From assembly GCF_014648875.1 (NCBI RefSeq), contig NZ_BMRY01000003.1:558001-622000 (forward strand): a stretch of 64,000 nucleotides of DNA, in the 5' to 3' direction. This DNA comes from Streptomyces parvus. GTDB lineage: Bacteria; Actinomycetota; Actinomycetes; Streptomycetales; Streptomycetaceae. Both the position numbers and the translations under genes were made by a program. The notes beneath the pieces were generated by a model. That model saw nothing but the letters and a program-made list of their open reading frames with translations, searched no databases and was not told where the DNA came from. The first letter of the stretch is position 1. Every line of letters starts with the position of its first letter. Below are positions 1 to 7,982 of this stretch, one piece after another.

Positions 1-625
1 CCCCGTATTTGCCCGCGTCCAGGGGCAGCACCAGCAACGTGACATTACGCCGCCGGGCGCACTCCACGAGATGGAGCAATTGCTCCCGCATGATCTCCTG
101 GTTCCCGATGACGCGCCGCAGAACGGACTCGTCGATGACGATCTCGATCATCGGGAGCGGGTCGCGGTCGAAGAGGGCCGTGCGGGCCATGCGGAGCTGG
201 ACCAGCTCTTCCGCGCGCGCCTCGGAGAGCGGCGGGCTACCGCCACCGATCAGCGCCCGCGCGTACGCCTCCGTCTGGAACAGCCCATGGACGACGTTCG
301 TGGCGAACAACTGGAGGCTGAGCGCGGCCTCCTCCAACAGCGCGTAATCCTTGAACTGCTCGGGCAGCCGCTCCATCCGCATGTACTGCCGTGCCGTCTC
401 GAAGATGCGCGTGCCGTTGCCGTGCACCCGTTGCAGCTCGACCAACATCGCGTCACTGGCGGGCTGCGCGCACGTCTCCATCGCGCTGATCGCCGCCGCC
501 GAGTAGCCGATCTCCTTACCTTCCTGCTCCTGGGTCCACCCGCGCTGGACACGTAGCGTCCGGGCCATCTCGGCCACCATCCGGGCCATCGGGCTCGCCG
601 TTTCCTTGTTCTCAGCACTCGCCAT
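1..625 (-). CDS. XRE-family HTH regulator with DUF5753 region (C-terminus beyond window edge)
   Basis: Reads leftward from an ATG at 625 and is still open at base 1, so only about 208 N-terminal residues are seen. Residues 1-75 form an XRE/Cro helix-turn-helix (motif RVQRGWTQEQEGKEIGYS, then an AISAMETC recognition helix). After about residue 90 comes a DUF5753 (Scr1-type) sensor region with the typical LQLFATNVVHGLFQTEAYAR stretch. This family is abundant in streptomycetes, usually beside a small DUF397 protein, and acts as a DNA-binding regulator or antitoxin-like partner. Here the neighbour is a divergent 135-residue protein at 782. Direct repeats in the shared upstream region may be its own operator (inference). 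The specific regulon cannot be told from sequence. Confidence 0.85.
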   Translation of the reverse strand, partial: MASAENKETASPMARMVAEMARTLRVQRGWTQEQEGKEIGYSAAAISAMETCAQPASDAMLVELQRVHGNGTRIFETARQYMRMERLPEQFKDYALLEEAALSLQLFATNVVHGLFQTEAYARALIGGGSPPLSEARAEELVQLRMARTALFDRDPLPMIEIVIDESVLRRVIGNQEIMREQLLHLVECARRRNVTLLVLPLDAGKYG

Positions 626-640
626 TACGCGATCTCTTTT

Positions 641-690
641 CGACTCAACCGAACTCAACCGGTCATTACTCGATGCCGTCGAACTCAACG
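641..690. repeat. Direct repeats between divergent genes
   Basis: The motif ACTCAAC occurs three times, near 643, 653 and 683, in an otherwise plain 156-base divergent intergenic region. The first two copies are 10 bases apart, one helical turn. They sit right upstream of the XRE regulator start and could be its autoregulatory sites, but this is inference only. Confidence 0.35.
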
Positions 691-781
691 TGGCTCCAGT
701 GAAGTTCGTGCAGGTCAACGGCTTTGCGACGCACCTCGGCAGACGTGGATAACGCTAGGTGATCAGGGTCACAATCGTCCC

Positions 782-1189
782 GTGAACGCAACTAATGGCG
801 GTGTGACGGCGGACTGGATTCCGGAGTGCGGATTCCATCTCCGCAAGGCGGGCGTGCAATTCGACGCGATCCGCGTGGACGGGGACGCGGGGCGGCGACT
901 GGCCGATCTGATGGAGGAGCTGGTCGGCGGCGAACCGGGGCCCGTCGTCAGCGAGTCGAACGGCCGGCGAGGGGTGTACTTCCTCGTACCGCCCGGGTCG
1001 ACGGCGGGGCGGCCGTGGCCGCGTGAGGTGACGACGTTCAACTCGGCGACCGGCCGGATCAGTTACGTACCCGTACCGGCGCTCGGGGGCGACACCTGGC
1101 CGCTGATGTGGCGGTACCCGCCGACCCGTGCGGGGCGGTTCGTGCACACGCTGATCCTGTTCAACGCGGCGTACGCGTTACTGAGTTGA
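782..1189 (+). CDS. Conserved small actinobacterial protein of unknown function
   Basis: 135 residues from a GTG at 782 (a second in-frame GTG lies at 803). It has no membrane segment or signal peptide. A central stretch reading GVYFLVPPGS followed by tryptophan-rich residues weakly resembles the end of the prim-pol-like regulatory proteins common in Streptomyces, but the catalytic part of such proteins is absent, so I do not assign that function. It is divergent from the XRE/DUF5753 gene and separated by 156 bases, which suggests the two are a regulatory pair. I do not recognise it with certainty. Confidence 0.6.
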   Translation: MNATNGGVTADWIPECGFHLRKAGVQFDAIRVDGDAGRRLADLMEELVGGEPGPVVSESNGRRGVYFLVPPGSTAGRPWPREVTTFNSATGRISYVPVPALGGDTWPLMWRYPPTRAGRFVHTLILFNAAYALLS

Positions 1190-1211
1190 ACCTCGGCCGG
1201 CGCGGGAGGCG

Positions 1212-1240
1212 TTGACAGTCCTTACTTGCACATGCAAGAG
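1212..1240 (+). promoter_or_regulatory. Promoter-like TTGACA with overlapping palindrome upstream of SMR pair
   Basis: A consensus -35 TTGACA lies at 1212-1217. A perfect inverted repeat, CTTGCA-CA-TGCAAG, lies at 1225-1238, where a -10 element would be expected (weak candidate 1235-1240). A repressor bound there would block the promoter. A related half-site, TTGCATGTAC, follows at 1290-1299. Confidence 0.45.
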
Positions 1241-1289
1241 TCTGCGACGTGAGGGCGGCGCACCGGCGCGGATCGGTGGCGGCACTCAA

Positions 1290-1305
1290 TTGCATGTACG
1301 AGCAA
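1290..1305. promoter_or_regulatory. Second inverted repeat (possible MarR-type operator)
   Basis: TTGC and GCAA arms 12 bases apart outside-in, with TTGCATGTAC on the left. The sequence TTGCATGGAC occurs on the minus strand at 6160-6151, just upstream of the MarR gene that starts at 6106 (9 of 10 bases equal). This suggests a shared regulator, by inference. Confidence 0.3.
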
Positions 1306-1339
1306 GCACTGTCCCGCGCACTCCATGGAAGGACCTCCC

Positions 1340-1660
1340 ATGCACTGGCTCTACCTCGCCGTCGCCGTCGCCTTCGAAATCCTGGTCGCCATCGCCGCCG
1401 GAAAGGCCGAGGGCTTCAAGAACCGCAAGTGGACGTCGATCACCCTGGCCAGCGGCGCCGCCGCGACCTTCTTCCTCAGCAAGGCGCTGCTGACCTTCGA
1501 CGTCGGCGTGGGCTACGCCCTGTGGACGTCGGTCGCGGGCGTCGGCATCACCGTGCTCGGTGCGCTGTTCTTCGGCCAGCGGCTGAACCTGCACAAGGCG
1601 ATCGGCATCGTCCTCGTCATCGGGGGTGTCGTCGGCCTCCAGCTGAGCGGTTCCGCCTGA
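1340..1660 (+). CDS. SMR-family multidrug/guanidinium-type efflux subunit A
   Basis: 106 residues, the usual SMR size, with four predicted membrane helices. Glu13 in the first helix (LAVAVAFEILVAIAAG) is the essential proton/substrate-coupling acidic residue of the family. Start chosen at ATG 1340 because GGAAGGA lies 7-13 bases upstream; the in-frame ATG at 1325 has no ribosome site. A second SMR gene follows after 68 bases, as in heterodimeric pairs (YkkCD, EbrAB, paired Gdx types), so the working transporter is probably a heterodimer in the cytoplasmic membrane driven by protons. Substrate is not readable; candidates are quaternary cations or guanidinium. Confidence 0.88.
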   Translation: MHWLYLAVAVAFEILVAIAAGKAEGFKNRKWTSITLASGAAATFFLSKALLTFDVGVGYALWTSVAGVGITVLGALFFGQRLNLHKAIGIVLVIGGVVGLQLSGSA

Positions 1661-1728
1661 TCCGCACACGTACCCCACGCACAGCACCTGACGACTCCGA
1701 CGACTTCCCCGAGAGAGGCTCACCTCCC

Positions 1729-2187
1729 ATGTCCAACGCTGCCCAGAACACCGCCACCGCCACCGCCGCCACCACCAAGAACTCCTCCACCAACGCCTGG
1801 CTCTCGCTCCTCCTCGCCGGAGTCTTCGAGATCGGGTACGCCCTCGCCGTCGGCGGCAGCGAAGGTTTCACCGTCCTGACCTGGTCCTTGGTCGCCGTGG
1901 TCTTCTTCCTGCTGACGCTCTACGCGCTGAGCCTCGCCCTCCGCACGATCGACGTGAGCATCGGCTACGCGGTCTGGGCCGGTATCGGCGCGGTCGGTGC
2001 CGCCGTCCTCGGCCCGCTCTTCTTCGACGAGACCCTCACCGTGGCCAAGGGCGTCTGGCTGGCGGTCATCATCGTCGGTGTCATCTGGCTGAAGCTCGCC
2101 GACCGTACGAAGCCGGCCGCCGAGGCGGTGGCTCCGGCGCCGTCGGCCGGGCGTCTCGCGGACCGGGCGGACGCGGTCCGGGCCTGA
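1729..2187 (+). CDS. SMR-family multidrug/guanidinium-type efflux subunit B
   Basis: 152 residues: a 22-residue Ala/Thr-rich N-terminal extension, four membrane helices, and a 25-residue Ala-rich tail. Glu34 (AGVFEIGYALAV) is the conserved acidic residue of helix 1. The helix 3 stretch GYAVWAGIGAVGAAVLG closely resembles the Gdx/SugE branch of SMR proteins. Start ATG 1729 is preceded by GAGAGAGG. It is co-directional with the first SMR gene and followed by a strong hairpin at 2221-2286, so the two form a short operon. The N- and C-terminal extensions are unusual for an SMR protein and absent from its partner. Confidence 0.87.
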   Translation: MSNAAQNTATATAATTKNSSTNAWLSLLLAGVFEIGYALAVGGSEGFTVLTWSLVAVVFFLLTLYALSLALRTIDVSIGYAVWAGIGAVGAAVLGPLFFDETLTVAKGVWLAVIIVGVIWLKLADRTKPAAEAVAPAPSAGRLADRADAVRA

Positions 2188-2220
2188 CGCGCCACGACCG
2201 CTCCTCGCTCTCCCTCCGTA

Positions 2221-2286
2221 CGGCCGCCCCCGGGGCGCTCACCTGATCGGCTCACACCCGACAGGCGAGCGCCCCGGGGGCGGCCG
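2221..2286 (+). terminator. Long perfect hairpin after SMR operon
   Basis: Two perfectly complementary 20-base arms (2221-2240 and 2267-2286) around a 26-base loop, all GC-rich, no T-run. It starts 34 bases after the SMR stop and ends 66 bases before the alkyl sulfatase start, so it most likely terminates the SMR transcript. Confidence 0.7.
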
Positions 2287-2352
2287 ACCATGGCGTTACC
2301 GGTCACGCAACCGCCCGTCGGCGTGCCCGCGTCCCGACCAGGAGGCCCCGCC

Positions 2353-4200
2353 GTGACGACTGCCGCAACCAGCCCCGGCAGCACCCGCGACAGCAGCACC
2401 CCCGACTTCGCCGACCGGACCGACTTCGAGGACGCGGACCGGGGCCTGGTGGCCGGCCCCGCGAACGCGAGGATCACGGCGGCGGACGGGCGGGTCGTCT
2501 GGGACTTCGACGCCACGGCGTTCCTGCGGGAGGACTGCCCCGACACCGCCGATCCGAGCCTGTGGCGGCAGTCGCAGCTCTGCGCCCGGGCCGGTCTGTA
2601 CGAGGTCACCGAGGGCATTCACCAGATCCGGGGTTTTGATCTCTCGAACATGACCCTGATCGAGGGCGAGCGCGGTGTCGTGGTCGTCGACCCGCTCGTC
2701 TCCCAGGAGTGTGCGGCCGAAGGACTCGCCCTCTACCGGGCCCACCGGGGCGACCGGCCGGTCACCGCTGTCGTGTTCACCCACTCCCACATCGACCACT
2801 TCGGCGGGGCGCTCGGCGTGATCGGCCCCGACGACGACGTACCGATCGTCGCCCCCGCAGGGTTCATGGAGAACTCCGTCGCCGAGAACGTCTACGCCGG
2901 AACCGCGATGCTCCGCCGTGGGGCGTACCACACCGGCTGGGAGCTGGACCCGGACCCGCGCGGCCTGATCGGCGTCGGCCTCGGCTTCGCCGCCTCGCAA
3001 GGGCTGCCGAGCCTGCTGCCGCCGACCCTGGAGGTCACGCGCACGGGACAGGAGGAACGGCTCGACGGCGTCCTGTTCCGCTTCCAGCTCACGCCGGGCA
3101 CCGAAGCCCCCTCCGAGCTCAACTTCCATCTGCCCGAACGCCGCGCCCTGTGCATGGCGGAGAACGCCTCCCACAACCTGCACAACATCCAGACCCTGCG
3201 CGGCGCCCTGGTCCGCGACGCCCGGATCTGGTCGCGCTACCTCACGGAGTCCATCACCCTGTACGCCGCCGACTCCGACGTCCTCTTCGCCTCCCACCAC
3301 TGGCCGACCTGGGGCACCGAGCGCCTCACCGCCTTCCTGTCCGAGCAGCGCGACCTCTACGGGTATCTGCACGACCAGACGCTGCGGCTGCTCAACCAGG
3401 GGTACACCGGCATCGAGATCGCGGAGATGATCGAACTCCCGCCGCGCCTCGCCCGAGCCTGGCACGCCCGTGGCTACTACGGCTCGGTCAGCCACAACGT
3501 CAAGGCGATCTACCACCGTTACATGGGTTGGTACGACGGCCACCCGGCCTCCCTCTGGGAGCACCCGCCCACCGAATCCGCCCACCGCTACGTCGACTGC
3601 ATGGGCGGCCTCGGCGCCGTCCTGACCAAGGCGCGTTCCTACTTGGACGCCGGTGACCTGCGGTTCGCCGCGCAGCTCCTCAAGCACGCCACGTTCGCGG
3701 CGCCCGGCGACTCCCGGGCCAAGGACCTGCTGGCCGAGACCTTCGAACGCCTCGGTCACGGGGCCGAATGCGGCACCTGGCGGAACAACTACCTCATGGG
3801 TGCCTTCGAGTTGCGCAACGGCGTGCAGCCCGTGCCGATCGCCGCCGACAGCATGTCCGCCGCGCTCTCCGTGGAGCAGGTCTTCGACTCACTCGCCATC
3901 CGCGTCAACGGGCCCCGGGCCTGGGACCACTCCCTCGCGGTGGTGTGGCGGTTCACCGACCTGGACACGACGTATCGGACGAGCCTGCGCAACGGGGTCC
4001 TGGTGCACCACCCGGTGACCGAGGGCTCTGCCGCCGACAGTGCAGATCTCACGCTCACCCTCACCAAGCCCCAACTCATGGGCCTGCTGGGTGGACTGGG
4101 GCTCGATGGCATCGAGCACACCGGCGACCCTGGCGTCCTGACCACCCTCATGTCCGTCCTCGACGACCCGGACCCCGACTTCGCCATCGTTACGCCCTGA
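2353..4200 (+). CDS. Alkyl sulfatase (SdsA-type) with MBL fold and SCP2-like C-terminus
   Basis: 615 residues. Start GTG 2353 is chosen because AGGAGG ends 7 bases before it; the upstream in-frame ATG 2290 lies inside the preceding hairpin. Zinc ligands of the metallo-beta-lactamase fold are seen at THSHIDHFGG (His144, His146, Asp148, His149), AENASHNLHN (Glu270, His274) and SHHWPTW (near 315). A dimerisation-type helical region follows, then from about residue 500 an SCP2-like lipid-binding domain (VEQVFDSLAIRVNG...). This domain order is that of alkylsulfatases, which hydrolyse primary or secondary alkyl sulfate esters such as dodecyl sulfate to alcohol and sulfate. No signal peptide is evident. 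It stands alone as a single-gene unit. Confidence 0.9.
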   Translation: MTTAATSPGSTRDSSTPDFADRTDFEDADRGLVAGPANARITAADGRVVWDFDATAFLREDCPDTADPSLWRQSQLCARAGLYEVTEGIHQIRGFDLSNMTLIEGERGVVVVDPLVSQECAAEGLALYRAHRGDRPVTAVVFTHSHIDHFGGALGVIGPDDDVPIVAPAGFMENSVAENVYAGTAMLRRGAYHTGWELDPDPRGLIGVGLGFAASQGLPSLLPPTLEVTRTGQEERLDGVLFRFQLTPGTEAPSELNFHLPERRALCMAENASHNLHNIQTLRGALVRDARIWSRYLTESITLYAADSDVLFASHHWPTWGTERLTAFLSEQRDLYGYLHDQTLRLLNQGYTGIEIAEMIELPPRLARAWHARGYYGSVSHNVKAIYHRYMGWYDGHPASLWEHPPTESAHRYVDCMGGLGAVLTKARSYLDAGDLRFAAQLLKHATFAAPGDSRAKDLLAETFERLGHGAECGTWRNNYLMGAFELRNGVQPVPIAADSMSAALSVEQVFDSLAIRVNGPRAWDHSLAVVWRFTDLDTTYRTSLRNGVLVHHPVTEGSAADSADLTLTLTKPQLMGLLGGLGLDGIEHTGDPGVLTTLMSVLDDPDPDFAIVTP

Positions 4201-4240
4201 GGGTGTCCTGCCTGCCGACTGCCTTGCCGCCTCAGGGCGT
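4192..4240. terminator. Convergent bidirectional terminator
   Basis: Perfect 11-base arms (4192-4202 and 4230-4240) around a 27-base loop, spanning the stop codons of both converging genes, followed on the plus strand by TTTT at 4240-4243. Confidence 0.7.
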
Positions 4241-5272
4241 TTTGAGAAGGTCGCGGAGGTTGGCCATGCGTGCCTTGACGGCGGCGACTTCGGTGGGGTC
4301 GGCCGAGGGTTGGCCGCCTGATGAGTGGGCGGCGCGGCAGGGGCGGCAGAGGCCGTCGGGGAGGGCTTCGGGCCGGCCGGGTCGCCCGCAGTCGGTGCAC
4401 TCCATCAGGAGGCGCGGGGCTGGCGTGCCGGTGCTGGGGGAGGGGCTCGGGGCGGTGGTGGGGAGTTGCGGCGGGATCTTGTCGGCGAGGCGGCGGCGGA
4501 CGAAGCGGGGCGGGCAGTCGACCTGGGCGGGGAGTCCTGCGGTGAGGGCGCTGGTCAGGTAGTCGATGCTGACGCCCCGGTCGAGCCACTCCGTTGCCAG
4601 CGCTTCGAGGGCGGCGCAGTCGTCGGCGGACAGCGCCAGCCGGATGTCCTTGCGGCCGAGTTCGGCGAGGGCGAGGTAGGCGGGGGAGGGGGCCGCGGGC
4701 GGGGCTGTGGGGGCCGCAGGAGCGGCCGGAGCCGCTGGAGCTGTCGCGGGTGCGGGGGCCGGGGCGGCCTCGGGCGCGGTGCGCTGCTGCGGTACGGCGA
4801 CGGGGGCCGGGGCGGGGGCGGGGCGTACCGAGGCGGCCGGGGGCTCCGCGGGGGCTGCGGTTCGGGCGGCGGTTTCGGTGGCGAGGTAGGTGTTCCACCA
4901 CTCGTTGTCGCGGGCGGTCCGGGACCAGAACGTGCGGAACGCCCAGCGTGTCTCGTCGCCTGCGCCGACAGCGCACCGTACGCGCCGGAGGTGCCCGGCG
5001 ACGGAGAGGGCGTTCAGGGCGGTGGAGATGGCCTGTTGCCCGTACAGCGGGAGCTGCTTGGCCAGTTGCTTGATGCTCATCGCAGCGCCGTCGGGGAGGT
5101 GGTCGACGAATCCGGCGACGTACCGCTCGCGGGTCGGCAGCAAGGCGAAGTCATCTCGGCTGCGGGGTTGTTGGCCGGGCGTGGAGCGTTTGCCGTACCC
5201 GGGCTTGGCCATCGGGTAGGCGGCGGGGACTGCGGGGACGGACAGGGCGGAGCTAAGGTGCGGGGTAGCCAT
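4232..5272 (-). CDS. Helix-turn-helix protein with Ala/Pro-rich linker and zinc-ribbon end
   Basis: 346 residues, read leftward. Residues about 45-115 look like a winged helix (LPTRERYVAGFVDHLPDG, then IKQLAKQLPLYGQQAIS, then LNALSVAGHLRRVR). Residues about 135-200 are a low-complexity Ala/Pro linker. A helical segment (about 205-265) follows, and the tail has a zinc-ribbon pattern, CTDCGRPGRPEALPDGLCRPC. The family is common in Streptomyces, often called MarR-like or HTH, with no tested function that I know of. It is probably a DNA-binding protein. The downstream neighbour converges, so it is a single-gene unit. Confidence 0.65.
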   Translation of the reverse strand: MATPHLSSALSVPAVPAAYPMAKPGYGKRSTPGQQPRSRDDFALLPTRERYVAGFVDHLPDGAAMSIKQLAKQLPLYGQQAISTALNALSVAGHLRRVRCAVGAGDETRWAFRTFWSRTARDNEWWNTYLATETAARTAAPAEPPAASVRPAPAPAPVAVPQQRTAPEAAPAPAPATAPAAPAAPAAPTAPPAAPSPAYLALAELGRKDIRLALSADDCAALEALATEWLDRGVSIDYLTSALTAGLPAQVDCPPRFVRRRLADKIPPQLPTTAPSPSPSTGTPAPRLLMECTDCGRPGRPEALPDGLCRPCRAAHSSGGQPSADPTEVAAVKARMANLRDLLKTP

Positions 5273-5662
5273 GGGATCGTCTTTCTAGAGGGTGCGATCT
5301 TGTGGTGAGACCCCGGCCTGGTGCTGTAACACCGCGTCGGGGTCGATTAGTTCTCGTAGTTCTCGCACCGTAAGCGGCCGTTACGCTGCGCCGCAAGCTG
5401 TCACGATTAGTCATACCGGCTGGCCGTGACGGGGCGGGGAGGGAGGGGAGGTTTTCCCAACCTCCCTCTTCTACCGCCCGGTTAAAGAAGGAGCTCGGAT
5501 CCCGGGTCCCGCGTCCCGAGGCCCGGATCCCGGCACCCGAGCTTCGGGCCCGGAGCCTGCGAACGTACCCCCGCAAGAGTGAACGCGGCGTTCCGGCACT
5601 CGTGCCCTGAGTGCCGAGCTTCGGGCTTCGGGCGTCGGGCGTCGGGCGTCGAGGCGATCGCG
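5273..5662. other. 390-base non-coding region
   Basis: No gene is seen. It holds a small hairpin at 5446-5466 (8-base arms GGGAGGTT/AACCTCCC, loop TTCCC), which may end the leftward MarR transcript, and simple GC repeats near 5500-5560 and 5625-5655, including GGGCGTC three times in a row. Confidence 0.5.
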
Positions 5663-6106
5663 TCAGGCGGCGCCGCGCAGCGCCTGGACCGCCCGGGACA
5701 GCTGGTCGTCGTCGCTCGCGGCGTCGAGGGCCGAGCCGAGGACGTCGGCGTAGGTGGACCGGGCGTCCTGGTAGTGCTTGCGGCCCGCGTCGGTGATGAC
5801 GGCGTAGACGCCGCGCTTGTCGTCGTCGCAGGTGTCCTTGTACGCGTACCCGGCGCTCTCGAGCCGCCCCACCAGCCGGGTCACCGAGCTCTGCCCCAGG
5901 CCGATGCGGTCCGCGAGCTCCTGCATCCGGTGCTCGCCCTTCTCGGCGTGGGTGAGGACCTCCAGGGCCCGGTACTCGGACAGGCCGACGCCGAAGCGGC
6001 GTTGCAGGGCGTGCGCGAGCTGCCGCTCCACGAAGGTGTGCAGACCGAGGACGGAGTCCCACATGGCCTGATCGGAGGCGGTGCGGGGCTGCTGCTTGGT
6101 CGTCAT
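5663..6106 (-). CDS. MarR-family transcriptional regulator
   Basis: 147 residues, normal MarR length. The winged helix covers about 35-115: LTHAEKGEHRMQELADRIGL, then QSSVTRLVGRLESAGYAYKD, then the wing DDDKRGVYAVITDAG. Start ATG 6106 is preceded by AGGGGAGCC. It lies downstream of the Asp23/AmaP block on the same strand, but after an 83-base gap that contains palindromic half-sites (6141-6160), so it probably has its own autoregulated promoter. The half-site TTGCATG recurs in front of the SMR efflux pair, which makes that pair a candidate target. Confidence 0.9.
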   Translation of the reverse strand: MTTKQQPRTASDQAMWDSVLGLHTFVERQLAHALQRRFGVGLSEYRALEVLTHAEKGEHRMQELADRIGLGQSSVTRLVGRLESAGYAYKDTCDDDKRGVYAVITDAGRKHYQDARSTYADVLGSALDAASDDDQLSRAVQALRGAA

Positions 6107-6140
6107 GGAGTGGCTCCCCTTCTCGACAGCACTGGGACAA

Positions 6141-6160
6141 CAATATACATGTCCATGCAA
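6141..6160 (-). promoter_or_regulatory. Candidate MarR operator
   Basis: Upstream of the MarR start at 6106. On the minus strand it contains TTGCATGGAC followed by ATGTA and ATTG half-sites. AT-rich in a GC-rich genome, as expected of a promoter. Similar to the element at 1290-1299. Confidence 0.35.
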
Positions 6161-6189
6161 CCATCTGGGGAGTCTCGCCTCTCGCCTCC

Positions 6190-6753
6190 TCAGCGGACGT
6201 GCGGGGCCGCGTGGCGCTGCGCACTGACGCGGGTGCGGGTGTTCAACTCCCGGGGGCTCAGGGCGTGCTCGACGGTCGTCGACACGGTGCCGAGGCCGTC
6301 CAGGACGTCCTTCGCGGCGTATCCGGGCAGGGTCCAGACCCGCAGGGCCAGGTGGGCGGACGAACGGCGCAGAGCGATGCGGCAACGGGCCCGTGCGACG
6401 CCCTCGATGCGGCGCGCGTCCTCGCACACCGCGTCCTCCAGGGCGGTGAGCCCGAGTTCGGCACGGGCGGTGGACAGCGGACCGGTCGGGCGGGGGCCGC
6501 GCACGGGTGTCCGGGACACGGCCCAGGCCAGGCAGAGAAGGGTGATGACCGTCCCGGCGGCCATTACGGCAGGAGCCCACCAGCCCGTCTCGCGCAGCGA
6601 GGCCAGCCCATCCCGGTCGAGGAGGACGGCGTCGACCGGGGGAGCGGGCCACCAGGTGGGCAGGCGGTCCGCGACCGCACGGGTCGCGCCGAGCAGCCAG
6701 AGCCCCGCGCCCAGGAGCGCGATTCCGGCCAGGGCGATGAGTGTTCTGTTCAC
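6190..6753 (-). CDS. amaP: AmaP-like alkaline shock membrane anchor protein
   Basis: 187 residues from a GTG at 6753; a longer start at GTG 6780 would overlap the upstream stop as GTGA and is possible. Two membrane helices near the N-terminus (NRTLIALAGIALLGAGLWLL and about 65-85), then a cytoplasmic alpha/beta domain with repeated ALRR/TLPGYAAKDV motifs. This is the pattern of AmaP, the membrane anchor of Asp23-type proteins in Gram-positive bacteria. It is the fourth gene of the leftward Asp23 cluster, which supports the call. Predicted role: holding the Asp23-like protein at the membrane during envelope stress. Confidence 0.75.
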   Translation of the reverse strand: MNRTLIALAGIALLGAGLWLLGATRAVADRLPTWWPAPPVDAVLLDRDGLASLRETGWWAPAVMAAGTVITLLCLAWAVSRTPVRGPRPTGPLSTARAELGLTALEDAVCEDARRIEGVARARCRIALRRSSAHLALRVWTLPGYAAKDVLDGLGTVSTTVEHALSPRELNTRTRVSAQRHAAPHVR

Positions 6754-6776
6754 TCCACTTGCTCCGCTCCGGGACG

Positions 6777-7730
6777 TCACGGGCTCTCCTCCGGTTCGGC
6801 TCCTCCGGCGGGCACGGGCACAGGCCCGGGTGCAGGGGGTGTGGGGTCCCAGGTGCTCGTCGTACGCAGGCGGAGCGCCACCCGCAGCGGCCGGTTCAGC
6901 CGGCAGTCGGCGAGGGCGTCCCGCGCGGCGGCACCCGCCTGCTCGCGGGCGGCGGCCCGGTCGCCGAAAGCGAGGTCGGCCCGGACGCGGACCCGGCGTC
7001 GGCCGACCCTGACACGTACGGAGTCGACGCCGTCCGTGTCGAGGACGCGATCGCGGACCACGGAGGCGACGGCCGCCCGGTCGAGCGCGATGGACCGCCC
7101 GGCACCGAAGCCCGCGACGACATGGTGCTTCCGCAGCCCGGGCGTGCAGGCCAGCAGGAGCAGCCAGAGGCCGGCCACGGTCATGGCTGCCGCCGCGACC
7201 GTCACCGAACCGTCGGCGGGGGTCGTGGCGGCGAGCCGGTCGACGAGACCGGTGCGCCACGCCGCCGGAGCGTTGCCGAAGAGGTGGACCGAGGCCATGT
7301 CGGCGGTCAGGAGCCCCGCGGCCGAGGCCCCCAGAAGGGCCGTCACCACGACGGGGGTGGGGCGCGCGGACCACCAGCGCCGGGGAACACGACGCCCTCG
7401 GGCGGCCGGAGCGGTGGTCTCGAACGCGACCGTGCCCCCTGCGGGGCGTTGCAGCCGGGCGACCCGGAGCCGCGCCACCCGCACGGACAGCCCGGTCAGC
7501 TCGCCGGTGCGGGCAGCCACGTGCCGCTGCACTTCTTCGGCCCGGCGGCCGAGGTCGGCCGGCCAGGGCAGGCCGAGCCGTACGGAGACCTCGGCACGCT
7601 GCCCCCGTACGGTCGCCGTGCCGCGTACCGTGCCGACCGCGTTCGGCGTCTCGGTGGCGGCCTGCTGGGCGATCCTGGCGACGGCCCGCGCGGAAACGGT
7701 GGTGGTGCCCCGCGCGGCGGCGGGGATCAC
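6777..7730 (-). CDS. DUF6286-like membrane protein of the Asp23 cluster
   Basis: 317 residues. The N-terminus (about 10-95: ARAVARIAQQAATETPN..., GTATVRGQRAEVSVRL) resembles an Asp23/Gls24 beta-alpha unit. Two membrane helices lie at about 150-170 and 200-220. The C-terminal part (DRVLDTDGVDSVRVRVGRR...) resembles the AmaP cytoplasmic domain. Such DUF6286 proteins accompany Asp23-like genes in Streptomyces. Its start overlaps the stop of the 60-residue upstream gene by 4 bases, so the two are translationally coupled. Function is unknown beyond association with envelope stress proteins. Confidence 0.7.
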   Translation of the reverse strand: MIPAAARGTTTVSARAVARIAQQAATETPNAVGTVRGTATVRGQRAEVSVRLGLPWPADLGRRAEEVQRHVAARTGELTGLSVRVARLRVARLQRPAGGTVAFETTAPAARGRRVPRRWWSARPTPVVVTALLGASAAGLLTADMASVHLFGNAPAAWRTGLVDRLAATTPADGSVTVAAAAMTVAGLWLLLLACTPGLRKHHVVAGFGAGRSIALDRAAVASVVRDRVLDTDGVDSVRVRVGRRRVRVRADLAFGDRAAAREQAGAAARDALADCRLNRPLRVALRLRTTSTWDPTPPAPGPVPVPAGGAEPEESP

Positions 7731-7909
7731 CGCCGTTCCCGGTCGAACAGGTCACGCAGGTGCGCGTCCCCTCCCCGGTCCAGCCAGGCCCCCACTCCCC
7801 AGCCCACCGCCCCGAGAGAGCCGACGAGCAGGAACGCGGCGAACCCGCCGAAGTAGGCGGCGAAGCCGAGCGCGACTCCTACCAACAGACCCATGGACCG
7901 GCCGTTCAC
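7727..7909 (-). CDS. Small two-helix membrane protein of the Asp23 cluster
   Basis: 60 residues with two membrane helices (GLLVGVALGFAAYFGG and FAAFLLVGSLGAVGWGVGAWL) and a charged tail. It resembles the DUF2273-type small membrane proteins found beside Asp23 genes. Overlaps the following gene by 4 bases (ATGA) and starts 74 bases after the Asp23 gene. Probably part of the same membrane-associated complex, by context only. Confidence 0.65.
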   Translation of the reverse strand: MNGRSMGLLVGVALGFAAYFGGFAAFLLVGSLGAVGWGVGAWLDRGGDAHLRDLFDRERR

Positions 7910-7982
7910 AGGCCCTCTCCTCCTCGTCTCGGGGCGTACGGGTGCCCGCCCGCTCTTTCCGGCTTCCGCTGGTGGTCAGGGG

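Noticed and set aside
1190..1339. Guanidine riboswitch before the SMR pair
   Set aside because: The paired SMR genes resemble Gdx types, but I could not find the conserved guanidine-I or -III core or pseudoknot in the 150-base leader. A covariance-model search would settle it.
2221..2286. Attenuator or riboswitch for the alkyl sulfatase
   Set aside because: It is a single perfect 20-base-pair hairpin with no alternative fold visible and lies directly behind the SMR operon, so a terminator is simpler.
5446..5466. Rho-independent terminator with strong support
   Set aside because: Arms are only 8 bases and there is no T-run on the relevant strand; noted only in the description of the non-coding region.
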